Below are positions 34,946-46,847 of a stretch of DNA of 64,000 nt, in pieces. This DNA is from Cannabis sativa. Its lineage: Eukaryota; Streptophyta; Magnoliopsida; Rosales; Cannabaceae. The position numbers and the translations under genes are program-made. Under the pieces are notes generated by a model. That model was not told the origin of the DNA. It did no database searches and worked only from the letters and a program-made list of their open reading frames with translations. The stretch covers positions 72,682,969 to 72,746,968 of the forward strand of contig NC_083605.1 of the NCBI RefSeq assembly GCF_029168945.1. Reading direction: 5' to 3'. The first letter of the stretch is position 1, and each line of letters starts with the position of its first letter.

Positions 34946-37097
34946 TGTTGGATCTTATTTTACCAGAATCTATATTTACTAACATGTATGTTGATAATAA
35001 ATATATAATCTATAACAACCTAAATAAGAATAAACTTTAAAATAATGAAATAAACACAACAATGTTAGAAAAACCTCACATTAGTTGTAGCAAATGATAT
35101 GATTTATTCCGTTCAGTTCTTTAATCCTTGATTTTTTTGTTGCAGAGTATGATCAAGAACTGAACTTAGACTCTCCTTCTCCTTCGATTGTCTTTATCAT
35201 AGTCTTCTACAAATGTCTGAGTACCACATTAAATAATGTAAGTTTGTACTCAATTCACCTTTGGAACATATTTTTGAGAATGGGAATTCAAAAGCCATAG
35301 TATATGCCTATTTCGAAATTTGTGAATAAAAGAGAAGACGAAGATGAGACATTAAATTTTTTAATTTTCTTCTCTTTTTTTTTATATCGCTACACATAGG
35401 GTTAAGTTTAGATGAGATGGACTTAAAATAAAAATTCGGGCTAAAATCTAACTTTAGGGTCGTATTTTTCATGGGATTTAGAGTTAGATTTTTGCCACTT
35501 TTAATGAAACTAAACTGTCTTTTCATCTAATTATTAAATATCAATTTTATTTTAATAATTATAAATAATTATCAAATAAAAATATAATGCAAATATATTA
35601 TTAATTAGACCCACAAGGAGTACTAATTAACAAATAAAACTTTGTATCTCTTTTAATTTCTTCTCAAAATTGTCCAAACTTAGTAAAAATTCTTAAATAA
35701 GACATAGTCTATTTTTCAATTTTAATTGACTTATTAGATCAATTAATTGAGTCTACAAGATGATATTATCTCAGACAATGTGGGGACCATGAGCCTATGT
35801 AACTAAAACTCCTAATAAGCAGCGATCTTGAAATCTACCAAGTAAATTTCCTAACTTATTAATTCTTCCTGACTTCACTATAAATTCAGAATTACACTCC
35901 TGATACATAGAACATTTCATACACCAAGTATAGATACGCTATAATTTATCCATTGTTTCAATCACAACAATCATTGATCCTCTATAGATAGTTTATATTG
36001 CGTAGAGATAAAATTACTATTTTACCCTTCAATGTATTTTATCCTTAAAACACTTAGGTGGCGTTTGGTTGGAGGTAATGAAATGGAAAGGAAACAATTT
36101 TTATTCCATTCCTTTGTTTGGTTGCATTTTAAAGTATTGGAATATCATTCCAATTGAATGCTTTTTCCATCATTTTGGTAGAATGGCTATTCCATTTTGA
36201 AAAGAAAGGAATGACCATTCCAATGTAACAAGAAAAAAAATTTAATGATTTTTTTATCAATTTTTTTATGCATTTTAAATTTTATTTCATTCCATTCCTA
36301 TTCTTATTCTTATTCCCATTCTCATTCCTATATTTCATTCCTCCCAACCAAACGCCTTAGTTACTTACAAATGACATTTCGAGAAACTAATATAATTACT
36401 AAAAAGAGCGTTCAACCATTTAACGCCTTTAGCTAAGCTAAAAGGAAACCTTCGTTTCACTTTTAAATAATTATGGAAGCTATAAATATCCATATCTATG
36501 ATTTACAATACTCTTACTCAATTGCACTACCGAGTTCTTAAGATGTAAGTATGTGCTATTTCTACAGGTAAGCTAGTAACGAACAAGTCAAAAAACCTGT
36601 GCAATACAATTAAACTAGAACTCAATTATCTCAAGATTGAGATCAAATGATCCATGATCAACTAAGTAACATTGACTTAGAAAAGATATAACAGTAAGTT
36701 TATGATATCTTTTCTATTGTCAATGTTGGTCTAGTCCAATGTATAGCCCATACAACTGATCCTGATTTACTTTACTAAAAGCTCTGGAAAAGACATTCCA
36801 CTTATCTAAGTGCAAGCAATTAAACCTCATCACTATTTTCACGTTAGTGTAAATTTAGTGCACTGATATATTTCGAGACTAAATAATTTGAAGCATATAA
36901 TTATAATTACTTTCCACCGTGATGACATTACTGTAATTGTGAATAACTATATGTTTGGAATTTAATAAAACTTATAATCACATAATAGACATGTGAACAA
37001 AACATATAACAAAATCAAGATATGATTTCAGATCTTTATTAAAAATAAATAAGATTATAATGAAATTAAGTTTTATTTAAGACATAAAATCCTAACA
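34946..37097 (-). mobile_element. Probable solo LTR with a nested MITE
   Basis: The segment begins TGTTGGATC and ends ATCCTAACA, giving matched inverted TG...CA ends (TGTT[A/G]GGAT). The 5-mers outside are GTAAC (34941-34945) and ATAAC (37098-37102), matching at 4 of 5 sites, consistent with an aged LTR target duplication. On the minus strand it reads like an LTR with regulatory sequence and no coding. Removing the nested 300-bp Tourist element leaves about 1.85 kb, long but within the range of plant LTRs. Frames at 35308-35526 and 36245-36436 are not genes. Confidence 0.6.
36057..36356. mobile_element. Tourist-like (PIF/Harbinger) MITE
   Basis: Ends are GGTGGCGTTTGGTTGGAGG and CCTCCCAACCAAACGCC, near-perfect inverted repeats, flanked by TTA on both sides (36054-36056 and 36357-36359), the usual PIF/Harbinger target. 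The interior consists of CATTCCATTCC-type words on one side and GGAATGG-type words on the other, a foldback layout. It is about 300 bp and non-coding. A diverged relative lies at 15598-15895. Confidence 0.85.
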
Positions 37098-37102
37098 ATA
37101 AC

Positions 37103-37429
37103 TATAACGAACATCATCATGAAAAGAATTTTGAAAAAAATATTCTAATATATATTTTCAAATACAAAAGTTGATTAAAAAATTATAATAGAAAATTGAT
37201 GGTAGCACTCTTCATGAATGAATATATATACCTAAAAGGCTAACACAAACAATTTAACACAAGGTCATGAGCCCCCTCTCAAATAATTTTGTGAATTTAT
37301 ATTTATATATATATAATATATATAAATATACCTTCATGTCATCATCATCTTGAAATAGTAATTATATAAATAACAATAGAAAAATAATAATATTTATTAA
37401 TTAGGAAAATTACTTTATTATATATTATA
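37103..37429. other. AT-rich intergenic DNA
   Basis: Nothing supported between the solo LTR and the third family B copy. Confidence 0.5.
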
Positions 37430-37605
37430 TTTGTTAATTTTTTTTAAATTTACGTTTTGAGTTGCTCTAGTAACTTTTATGTAGGTTGCTATACAGATTT
37501 TGATTGCGATATTTAGGTTACTCCATTAGTTGTTATAGAAATTTTTGTGTGGAATTTCGTAGGAATGTAAAAAAAAAATAGTTTTGAAATGTAATTAAAA
37601 GTTAA
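37430..37605 (-). repeat. Family B repeat, copy 3, inverted
   Basis: The reverse complement carries the same succession as the other copies: ACAAAAATTTCTATAACAAC, GTAACCTAAATATCGCAATC, TAGCAACCTACATAAAAGTT and AGAGCAACTCAAAACG. Confidence 0.6.
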
Positions 37606-38112
37606 AAAAAAAAAATCCTATTTATTAATGTACGTGAAATATTATATATGCTATTAATTTATTTATTTTTTTGGTGAAAATATGCTATTAATTTATTAAT
37701 ATACGTATAATTTCTTCTTTTTTTTTTTCAATTTAACAAAGGTATTATTCTTACTAGATCAATTATCTAAAATTTTAATCGTGGATATATAAATATTTGA
37801 TTTCATGAAATGACTGAGGAGATCATGGGAACCCACTCATGTTTCCAATCTCACAAACATGAAGACAAAATCACAACCAACAATTTTATCTCTTAGATTT
37901 TTTTTTTATTTGTTTAAAAAAAATAAAAATAAAAAAAATCCATAGCTAAGAGTATGTACGGTATAGCTTTGTTAATTAAAGCTGGAACAAGAAATTGGTG
38001 TTTGTGTAATAAGATGGGGTCAGAGACACTGAGAATCATATATATAAATATATATATATGTGTTATACTTATCAAACTTTTTTTGTTGGGAAATATATAT
38101 ATATTATGTATA

Positions 38113-39460
38113 CTAGCAAAAATTACGTGCGAGGCACGTATACTAAATTTTATGCTAGTTTTTTCTATGTTATTTGAAAGTGATACAATTAAAAATTAAA
38201 GAAAAAATATTATTAGTTATTAGGTAAGATTATTATTATGTGTATCTAATATTATAGTTTATAATGTTGTCAATTAAAAGTGAATACCGAATGCAATATA
38301 TTAGTGTTTAAGAAAGCTTGATGATTTAAATATGTTCTTAAGTTAATCCAAAAATAAATTAAAAATTGATGTTCCAATACTTAAAGAAACATTACTTAAA
38401 TGGGTGTAAGATAAAAAAAAAATTAAAAATCAATCTCTAAATTGTTGATAATTGAAGATAGCATTTGTCTAAAAATTGTAGATAAGAAAACTAATGATAG
38501 TCATTGGTGGATTTCAATCTTCAGTTGCTTCGATAGAGACAATAGTGTAATTTTTGTATTTTACACTTTTCATTCTAGCCGGGTCCGCATATATGTGGAT
38601 TGTCTATTTTTTTCGTTGATAAATTGAATATGGTATTGACAAAAAGTGAAAACCATGTTTAACAAAAAGTGATAGTATTCTATAAAAAAATACTATTAAA
38701 TTATTTGAATTTAAATTATTTTAAAATACTATATTTTATTAAAATAAAACTCTATATGATTAAAATTTCATATTTATCTTTATTCAAAAAAAAAAAAATT
38801 TGATAAAAAAAAAGAAAAAAAATGAAAAGTTTTTATTATTATCTCTATTGCCTTTCTAAATGTGAATATTGGTCTCTTCTTTCTTCCATATTCTTCTTTA
38901 TTTTTGGTATATTGTGTTTGCAACATATATGTAAATTATTACGTAACTTTAACAAACTTTGCTCCTAGAAACTAATGCATATGCCGAACTTTTAGAATCA
39001 TTTGTTAGCTGTAAACTTTGTTGGGTTTTTTTTGCCATTGATGCTTGGTTTTGTGAACTTTGATAAAAGTCACGCTTTTTTTTTTTTTATTATTATTATT
39101 ACTTATATATTTTTTTATTAAGTTGTGAAGAAGAAAAAAGAGAAGTGCGGATTGGAATATTATGAGTGATCCCATGAGAATGTCAAAATTGTAATAGGAA
39201 AAGGAATATAATAAATAATTAAAGAAAACCCAATCGTAGATGTACAACAGCAAAAACCCGATCTTATTTTTTTGGATTTAATAGGATTTATTTTATTATA
39301 TATAAATAAAAAGTGATCCACGAATTTTTCATAAACCATTTTATTTTTAATAATAAACTATTTTATTTTTAATATAAATAAAAAGTAGCCCATAAATTTC
39401 TCATAAACCAAAAATTCTGTTATATAGGCATACTTTATATAAAATAGATATAAATTTGTG
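38113..39460 (-). mobile_element. Non-autonomous Helitron (minus strand)
   Basis: On the minus strand the 3' end reads ACGTGCCTCGCACGT, a 6-bp-stem hairpin, then AATTTTTG, then CTAG followed by T. That is the canonical Helitron 3' terminus (hairpin a few bases before CTRR, inserted at A/T). The 5' side near 39440-39460 (minus: TATATAAAGTATGCCTATAT, then GAATTTTGGTTTATGAGAAA) matches the 5' side of the element at 57703-59288. There are no target duplications, as expected. No RepHel coding is present. The exact 5' TC is ambiguous within about 10 bp. Small frames inside are not genes. Confidence 0.75.
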
Positions 39461-39799
39461 TAAACTTTTTCCAATATATATAAATAAAACCATAAACTTT
39501 TCCCATATTTTTCTCGAAAGGAATTATGTAATGGTTTTTTCCTTACATAATTTTACATTGTTATAAATTCAGAATTATTAATAATCATGATACTAAATCT
39601 CTTTTTCACTTTATAGTCAAATTTTTTTCTTCCAAGATTTTTCGTAAATTTTTATTGCAATCAAAATTTATCTGCTTTATATAATGTATACGATTGAGAA
39701 TGGGATATATGGGTTTGTGACTCCGGCTGTATTTTTTATAAGTGTGTTCAAATATTCTAAGAGGGACCGATAAGTTTTTTAAATGGGTTGTGATTCTCG

Positions 39800-39990
39800 A
39801 ATATTTAAATATTCAGTTTAAATATCAGTTCAAATATTAATGGGATTTGTTTTATTATTATTTTATTATATACAAAATAATATTTTATTATTTTATTAAA
39901 TAAAAATAAAAAAATCACCCTGAATTTCTCATAACCAAGAATTTTAGTTATATAGGCACACTTTATATAGAATAGATATATTTTGATTTG
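39800..39990 (-). mobile_element. Helitron 5'-end fragment of the same family
   Basis: The minus strand reads TATATAAAGTGTGCCTATAT, then AATTCTTGGTTATGAGAAAT, as at the 5' ends near 39450 and 57705. The sequence then diverges and no hairpin/CTAG end belongs to it, so it is a truncated or nested copy. Confidence 0.6.
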
Positions 39991-40131
39991 CCTTTGATTT
40001 TAGTATGGATATATTATATATATGATGAGCAAATATAGTAAAGCCATGATGCAAAGACGACTTGGTCTTCACTTTATCCAAGTTTTGTCTCAAAATAATA
40101 ATAATGAATGTGAAAAAACACATACACACAA

Positions 40132-40162
<31 letters not shown>

Positions 40163-41865
40163 AAATGTTATGGTTCTGTCACTATCCATTTGTGTCTTTG
40201 TTACAAAACTAGATATATAACTTGAGAAAACCATGAACAAGAAGAAAAAAATAATTCAGAAATATATTGTGTATATATATAAATAATGATTTTGATTAAT
40301 CATAAAACACAATGGATAAGATGAAAAGTAATTTATGTGGTTGCTAATATACCCTTTTTTTCTTGTGAGTACATATTCAAACTCAAATTTCAATCAAATG
40401 AAAAAGTTAGAATTAATTAATACGATGTCCCAATTTTCAATTGATAAAGTTTTCATATTCAATACTTTATTTTTTTATAATAATTTATCCCTAAAAAATA
40501 TTTATTTTTATATAATGACAACGAACTGAAAGTAAAAAAAATTGTAATTAATTATAAATTATTATTTTTATATTGTGATTAAAAATTTCGCGAGTAAAGA
40601 TATTAATCACGAAAATCAGAATTTATTGTGATTAAATATGTTTTTAGTCATAATATTTCCTGTGACTAAAACTGACAATTTATATTTAAATATTATGTTC
40701 TTTTTAGTCACAAAATAATTTTTGATTATGACTAAAAATCACATTTAATCCTAAAAAAATTTATCAGTAAAGTGTTTAGTGTATATTCTCCTTTGGTAAT
40801 GACTCCATTTTATGACACATCCGTGGTGGTTAGTTTCACTGCAATTTTATTTTTTTTTATATTTTTATTTTGAAAAAGAAAGTTATAATAAAAAAAGATA
40901 TATGATTTTGTTAGGCAAAGTGATAAATAATAAAATGGTAGATTTGGGAATCACATGAAAGGGAACATGCTTTGTCTGCATTTAGTACGTCCACATGGGG
41001 GATTATTATGACACATTCAATTTGGTTGATTCACAAATTATGATCACATATATAATAATTATCACCATGTTTTATTACACTATATATATATAGTCTATAT
41101 ATAGTCCCTTTTTTTTTTCTCATGAAACTTAAAACACACTTTATTCATATAAATTTTTTTTTTCATATTTTTTTTATTTTACAATTAATGTCTTTAATTT
41201 ATTTAATTTTTGGTATTAATTTCATTTTTTTTCTTACATTTTTATTTCTATCGTAAAGATATTTTATATATACTAATAAAAGTAACACGTTACACGTGAA
41301 ATATATTTTTTGCTTAGTTTTATTTTCAAAAATTTATTATTATTATTATTATTATTATTATAACTCTATGCAAATAAAATTATTTAGTCTTTTTTGTACA
41401 TTATAATAATTTTGTTCTCAAATATTTTTAGTGATTTTTAATTAATTTTCTTTAGTTTTTGCCTATATATTAATTTATTAGTTCATTTAGATTAGTTTTA
41501 TGTAGTTTTTGTAATTATTATTAATTTTGATTATTTTTCTATTTTATAACTAATTATCTCAATATTGTGTACATTGGGACTTAAATGTGAACTTTTGGAA
41601 TTAAATAGAGTGAAAAGATTAGATGAAAAATACAAAAAGATCAAATTAAAGACACAATAAAGATATATGGTGCTTTGTGTCACATTAAAGTTAATGTGCA
41701 TTTTTATTAGCCAATCAAAGTTGGTCCTATCACATTTCTATATGATGTTTATCTCTTCTCTTGTGCATGAAGAAATTAAAATGAAAGAAAAAAAGAAAGA
41801 AAGAAAGAAATGGGACATGGGCTAGGTGGATATAATGTGTGATTAAGCCCAAAATTATATTATGA
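39991..41865. other. AT-rich intergenic DNA
   Basis: No gene supported. It contains an (AT)n run at about 40132-40154, an (ATT)n run at 41334-41361, and repeats of TTTTTAGTCACAA-type words (40560-40760) that resemble a decayed DNA transposon. A hairpin CACGTTACACGTG at 41285-41297 lies 8 bp from CTAA (41273-41276) and may be a mutated Helitron end. Confidence 0.5.
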
Positions 41866-42166
41866 GAAATTTACAAAAATATTGAAATTTTAGTTAATTT
41901 TTACAAAGATACTGTTACACGGAATTTTTTTCAAAAATACTGTGTTTTTATAGAACAACAGTAAAACACAAAACAGAACAACTAAAAATAACAGTGGAAT
42001 AACTAAAAAACAACCGTAGAACAATAGTGAAAATCTAACACAGTACACATCATAAAACTTACACATTATTTTTGGGAAAAAAAAACATAGTATTTTTGAA
42101 AAAAATTCCACCCCACAGTAAAAAAGTTAAAAAGTTAAAAATTTCAGTATGTGGTGTAAATAATTC
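41866..42166. repeat. Family A MITE-like repeat, copy 3
   Basis: Starts GAGAAATTTACAAAAATATT and carries TTTACAAAGATACTGTTACA, CTGTGTTTTTATAGAACAAC, AGTGAAAATCTAACACAGTA and TTTTTGAAAAAAATTCCACC, matching 17218-17502 word for word with small changes. Confidence 0.75.
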
Positions 42167-43358
42167 TATTATATATAGGGTAAATTGTGATATAAATATC
42201 CAAAGTGTTAAATTTGTAAGCGACATAAACTCAATGTTTATTTTTAGCGTCATAAATATCCAATATTTATCAAACTATAATTTTCTTTCAGTTTCGTCAG
42301 TACAAATTTCGTTTTGAATTTCTTAAAATAACATTTGGAAGTAACTGATACTGCATGTTTTTATCTAGACCCAATAATCTAAAATTTGAGTCTTATATGT
42401 GTCATGTTTAAAACAATAACAGAGTCTATTGGTTAATTTATCACACCACTACCACCACAATCACAACACAACACAACCAGAAACAACCATCAACCATCCC
42501 GTTCTGTAGCTTTCTCTCCATTTCCACTCTCTTTCACCCTAACTTGTGACTCTTTGTTTCCATTTGCTTATGCGGTGTTGGCAAATGGACTAGGAAAGAG
42601 CGCCGTGGTTTAAACCCAGAATCTCAGAAACCTCGAACCCAACTTCCTGAAACCCAGAATCCTAAAAACCCAGCTCCCCTCTCCAACCTAGAAAACTCTA
42701 ACCCTCTCTCCTGCTCGATCTCTCTCGTTTAAGTCACAACTCGTGATCTCATGCAACCCAGCTCTCCTCTCCAACCCAGAACCCCAACCCAAATGCCCCA
42801 CTAAATTCACTCGCTCCACACTTTCTCATGCAACTCAAAGGCCAAAACAAACAACCTGTAATCTTGATAGTTCATAGAGCATTGTCTATCAACCTCACAA
42901 GTCAAACAAATAACATAAACATTAATGAAACAAATAAAAAACAACTTTCAGAAAGGATGCCAAAAAAAAAAACTTGCAAATATATGTACCATCACATGTA
43001 ATAAAGTAAAATATTATTTCTACTTATTGATTATTAATTACCTATAAAATCTCTTGCTAACTTGGGCAAAGTTAACTAGAAGCTTTCTTAGGAGTCATAT
43101 TTATTTGCATTTTCAGTTTTTCTATTTCTTAACAACATTATATTGATGCATGAAAATGATTAAACATACATTGACAGTGATGGTGTACATCTAAGATACA
43201 ACATTATCAGTCTTAGTCATTTATACAATGGAAGATTATTACAGGGGCTGCATTGCTGGGTAAGGAGTTAAGTAGATGAGACTCGTAACAAAATTAAAAA
43301 TCTGCACATTTGGTCCGCGCAGAGATCCCTAACTCCAAATTCAGCTCTCAATAATAGC
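42167..43358. other. FdC2 3' flank with a C-rich island
   Basis: Between 42420 and 42860 the sequence is unusually C-rich for this window, with repeated AACCCAGAA/AACCCAGCTC phrases and CTCTCTCC tracts. No frame persists through it. It resembles the GC-richer arms of MULE foldback elements such as the one at 44596-45486. The rest is AT-rich without features. Confidence 0.4.
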
Positions 43359-46300
43359 TTATTCATCTGCCATGGCTAACTCCAATGCATAATCATCTCT
43401 ATCCTGTAACATCCATGTAGTGCGGAACATAAGCAAAAGTGAAAATGTACGATTCCATGTCAAAAAGAAGTTTGGGGATCAAAAGTGGATTCAGAACTTA
43501 CAATTGGTCCTCGAGCGAAATATCTTCCAAACTGAAGCCAATACACCTGCATGTGCCAAACATTTCAAGTTCTACAATGTTAAGAAACAGTAAAACCGAA
43601 AATGCAAATAAATATGACTCCTAAGAAAGCCTCCCCCTGCTCAAATAATATTTACTAGGTTTCAAAGTTCTCTGCACCAAATTGAAAGGGCGAAACTATT
43701 TTTGTGCAAAAGAAAGGCGCAAATATCCTTGACAACGATACCTTAAAGAAGCTAAGATAGCACAGAATCCATTCTAAGTTCATAAAACTATATAGCTTAA
43801 AGTTTAATACCTCATCTTCATCTTGTGTTTCAACTTCAAGATCAGAGGATGGAAAGCCCACGCAAAGAAGTGCATACCCCTGAATTTTCAAAAAGCAAAC
43901 ATAAGTTTTAACAATTTCATTTATTTTCTATTCAATATGTAACATCAAAATTTGCAAATTATCATCAACCAATCTTAGTTGAAACAATGTCGTATAGGGT
44001 TACTTCTAATTGAAGGAATGTCTCATAGTGTTACTATACTATCTATCTCATCAATTCATTACATTTGAACAACAGCTTCTTTCGTATGCATCAATTTTGT
44101 AGTCCAATTCCAACCATAATTTATTGCCGTAACCTTCCAACTTTACAGTTGTAATTCTAAGCAACATCAAGAGGTCTTCCTTGCCTGTGAAGTCATGCTT
44201 TGTGAATGACCTCTTTGTGATTAAGTGTGTGTAAGCTAGTTTTTTCTTTTAATATATTTTATTTGTTTGTAACTTGCTTTTATTCACAATGTACTTGTAC
44301 AAAATAATGTCAATATGAGCCAAATTTATAGGCTTGCCTTTGCTTTCAGTTCAGAAGATATGCCGAGGGCTTCAGGCTGTCTAAGTTCTCCAGACTTTAC
44401 TCGTACGGCACAGCTAGTGCAGCAACCTGGCAAAGAAACTTATCAGAAACTATAAAGCATAGCACTAATAATGCCAGGCAGCAGATATTGATGGTCATAT
44501 AGGGGCTAGTTACCCACTTTTGGGCTTCTAAAGCTCCAAAAGCACTTTGACTGTTGTTGGGTTTCCAGTGAATTTCAACTTTTAGCTTTGAAAAAGGGAA
44601 ATTTGAATTTCCATACTTACAAAACCCCATTATTTTTTTCCCAAATACATACTTACTAAAATTGTTAATATATGCCAATTTTACTAATTTTCCAAAACTA
44701 ACCCTCCCATTTGAATTCAACTCTCAGCCGACTCTCTCTCTCTCTCAACTCACCAACACCCCACGCCACCCATCAACCCCAAACGGTGACCCACAAAACG
44801 TTCACCCACGCTCAACCCCAACCCCAAACTGTCACCGATGCTCAACCCACGGAACCCGAAGAAAACCCCAACAACCCCAGCCCCCCAACCCCTCTCTCTT
44901 CGTCTCTCTAAAACTGGAAAAAAAAAAAAAAAAAAAAAAAACTCCAGTAGTCCGATGGTCGGACCATGGGGTCCTACCAATCGGACCCATGGTCCGACCA
45001 TCGACCACCGGAGTTTTCTTTTTTTTTTTCCGGTTGAGAGAGACGAAGAGAGAGAGGTTGGGTACGATGGTCGGACCATGGGTCCGATGGGGTCCGATTG
45101 GTCGGACCCCATCGGACCCCATGGTCCGACCATCGACCACCGGAGTTTTTTTTTTTTTTTTTTTTTTCAGTTTTAGAGAGACGAAGAGAGAGGGGTTTGG
45201 GGGCTGGGGTTGTTGGGGTTTTCTTCGGGTTCCGTGGGTTGAGCGTCGGTGACAGTTTGGGGTTGGGGTTGAGCGTGGGTGAACGTTTCGTGGGTCACCG
45301 TTTGGGGTTGATGGGTGGCGTGGGGTGTTGGTGAGTTGAGAGAGAGAGAGTCGGCTGAGAGTTGAATTCAAATGGGAGGGTTAGTTTTGGAAAATTAGTA
45401 AAATTGGCATATATTAGCAATTTTAGTAAGTATGTATTTAGGAAAAAAATAATGGAATTTTGTAAGTATGGAAATTCAAATTTCTCTTTGAAAAATTTCT
45501 TGAGGAAGAGCTTAGAAACTAAGGCATGTAAAAATAACAAAAGAACACGAAGAAAATCGTCAATCAAAGATCTAAGCAAGCATTTTGAAACTCTCTTTCT
45601 CTCTTACACACGCAATTTAAGGAAAAATCAAAAAAAGAAGCAATTTTTAGGTATACAACTAATCAGAAATGATGACAGAATTAAATAGCGAAATTGTCCC
45701 CCATACTATGCAATAATTCACAGGTGGAATCATGGAAGGTAACAATAATTTTATTGTTTAAACAAACTAAATCCATTGCTACTTGCCTTCAAACCTCTGA
45801 AACATAGTCATTGCAACTCATGTGAACTAGGGAACCGTGTTAAAAAGTTGAACATTCAATCCATATACCAAGAACTACACACAAGAAAGATAGCTCTCAT
45901 AAATACCCAAAACAACTCATTATGCTGCTGACTCCATCAATTTGTCCTCCCAACTTGAAAAACTATACTAAAAAAATTCAAGCACCAAAATTTGAGCTTA
46001 AAATTGAATTACCCTTTTATACTATACCCTACAATCTTTGTCTACAGTGTTATGATGCTAAACTTTAAAGATACAAAATTCTATTCCATGGAAGTATCCA
46101 TATCTACATCAAAATTCTATCAATGAAAGTAGAGCAAAAATTCATCAAAAAGAAAAATTGACTGTAGATAAGAAAACAATACCGTGCCTGCAAGCAAAGG
46201 GAAGAGATATATCCTGAGCTTCAGCTGTGTGCAATATATATTGGTCCTGCAAATTTTAATCATGTTACACCTAAATTGTTCAAAATTTTGATGTAAATTT

Positions 46301-46728
46301 AATGTCAATGAATGATTATTTTATCAATTTTCTCATGAACCAAAGAGAATTTTAATCAAATTAACACAAAAGAAACACTAAAATACTGCCACATTTCATG
46401 ATTCGATATGTTATTATTTTTCTCGAGAAACAAACGCAAAAATGTAATATTTAAAAATCAATGGGTGTACCTCAGGGACGGTGAACTGGTGAACAACACC
46501 TCTCTGTCTGTCGTGGACAGTGACCTTGTGAGATGGAATTGTTGGGGAAGGAAGTGAGGCGGTGAGTCCAGCTGGCGTTTGGAGTTGGGAGGTGGTGGTT
46601 TTGCGGCGTTGTTTTGAGGGATTGAAAGGATGGTGAAGTGTGGAGATTTGAGGGGTTAGTGGGGGTTTTGGGTAGAGGCAAGTGGTGGCTGAATTGTAGG
46701 GAATGGTAAGCTCCATTAGAGGCTTCAT
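43359..46728 (-). CDS. FdC2: Plastid ferredoxin-like protein FdC2
   Basis: Six exons on the minus strand, 46728-46471, 46246-46183, 44426-44338, 43879-43811, 43546-43502 and 43403-43359, join in phase to 189 aa. Residues 1 to about 65 are Ser/Thr/Pro-rich with few acids, as in a chloroplast transit peptide. Then comes the FdC2 start SHKVTVHDRQRGVVHQFTVP, DQYILHTAEAQDISLPFACRH, the 2Fe-2S loop CRHGCCTSC (CX4CX2C spacing) and a fourth cysteine in YALLCVGFP. It ends with the C-terminal extension that separates FdC proteins from leaf ferredoxin: VYWLQFGRYFARGPI...DYALELAMADE. FdC2 proteins are plastid electron carriers needed for normal photosynthesis and greening. Intron 3 (43880-44337) has a GC donor (AAG|GCAAGC). 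Intron 2 carries a palindromic MULE, and a 2.3-kb MULE ends about 120 bp upstream of the ATG. Confidence 0.95.
44596..45486. mobile_element. 891-bp palindromic foldback MULE inside FdC2 intron 2
   Basis: The left end GGGAAATTTGAATTTCC and the right end GGAAATTCAAATTTCTC are inverted copies. The arms (about 44596-44935 and 45160-45486) are nearly perfect inverted repeats of about 330 bp. A perfect 9-bp duplication TTTGAAAAA flanks the unit (44587-44595 and 45487-45495), as for Mutator-like elements. The centre (about 44940-45160) is packed with GGTCCGACCAT-type palindromic words and poly-T/poly-A tracts, and a piece of the right arm (CGGAGTTTT...GAGAGAGACGAAG) is duplicated there. Long open frames on both strands (44662-45371) arise from the palindrome and are not genes. 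Confidence 0.9.
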
Positions 46729-46847
46729 CTTTGTTGTTGTTGTATATGGTTAATTGTTACTTAGTATTATCTGCTACTGCTACTATTCCACAAGAGGATA
46801 ACGGGGAGAGAGAGTGGGCTATAATTCACTGCTACCCATTTTATTTG

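Noticed and set aside
40540..40790. Repeated TTTTTAGTCACAA-like words suggesting a CACTA-type element
   Set aside because: I could not find paired ends or a 3-bp target duplication, so no element was called.
44662..45371. Several long overlapping open frames on both strands (up to 196 codons)
   Set aside because: They are mirror translations of the two arms of a palindromic transposon, rich in Pro/Ser or poly-Phe/Lys runs, and lie inside an FdC2 intron.
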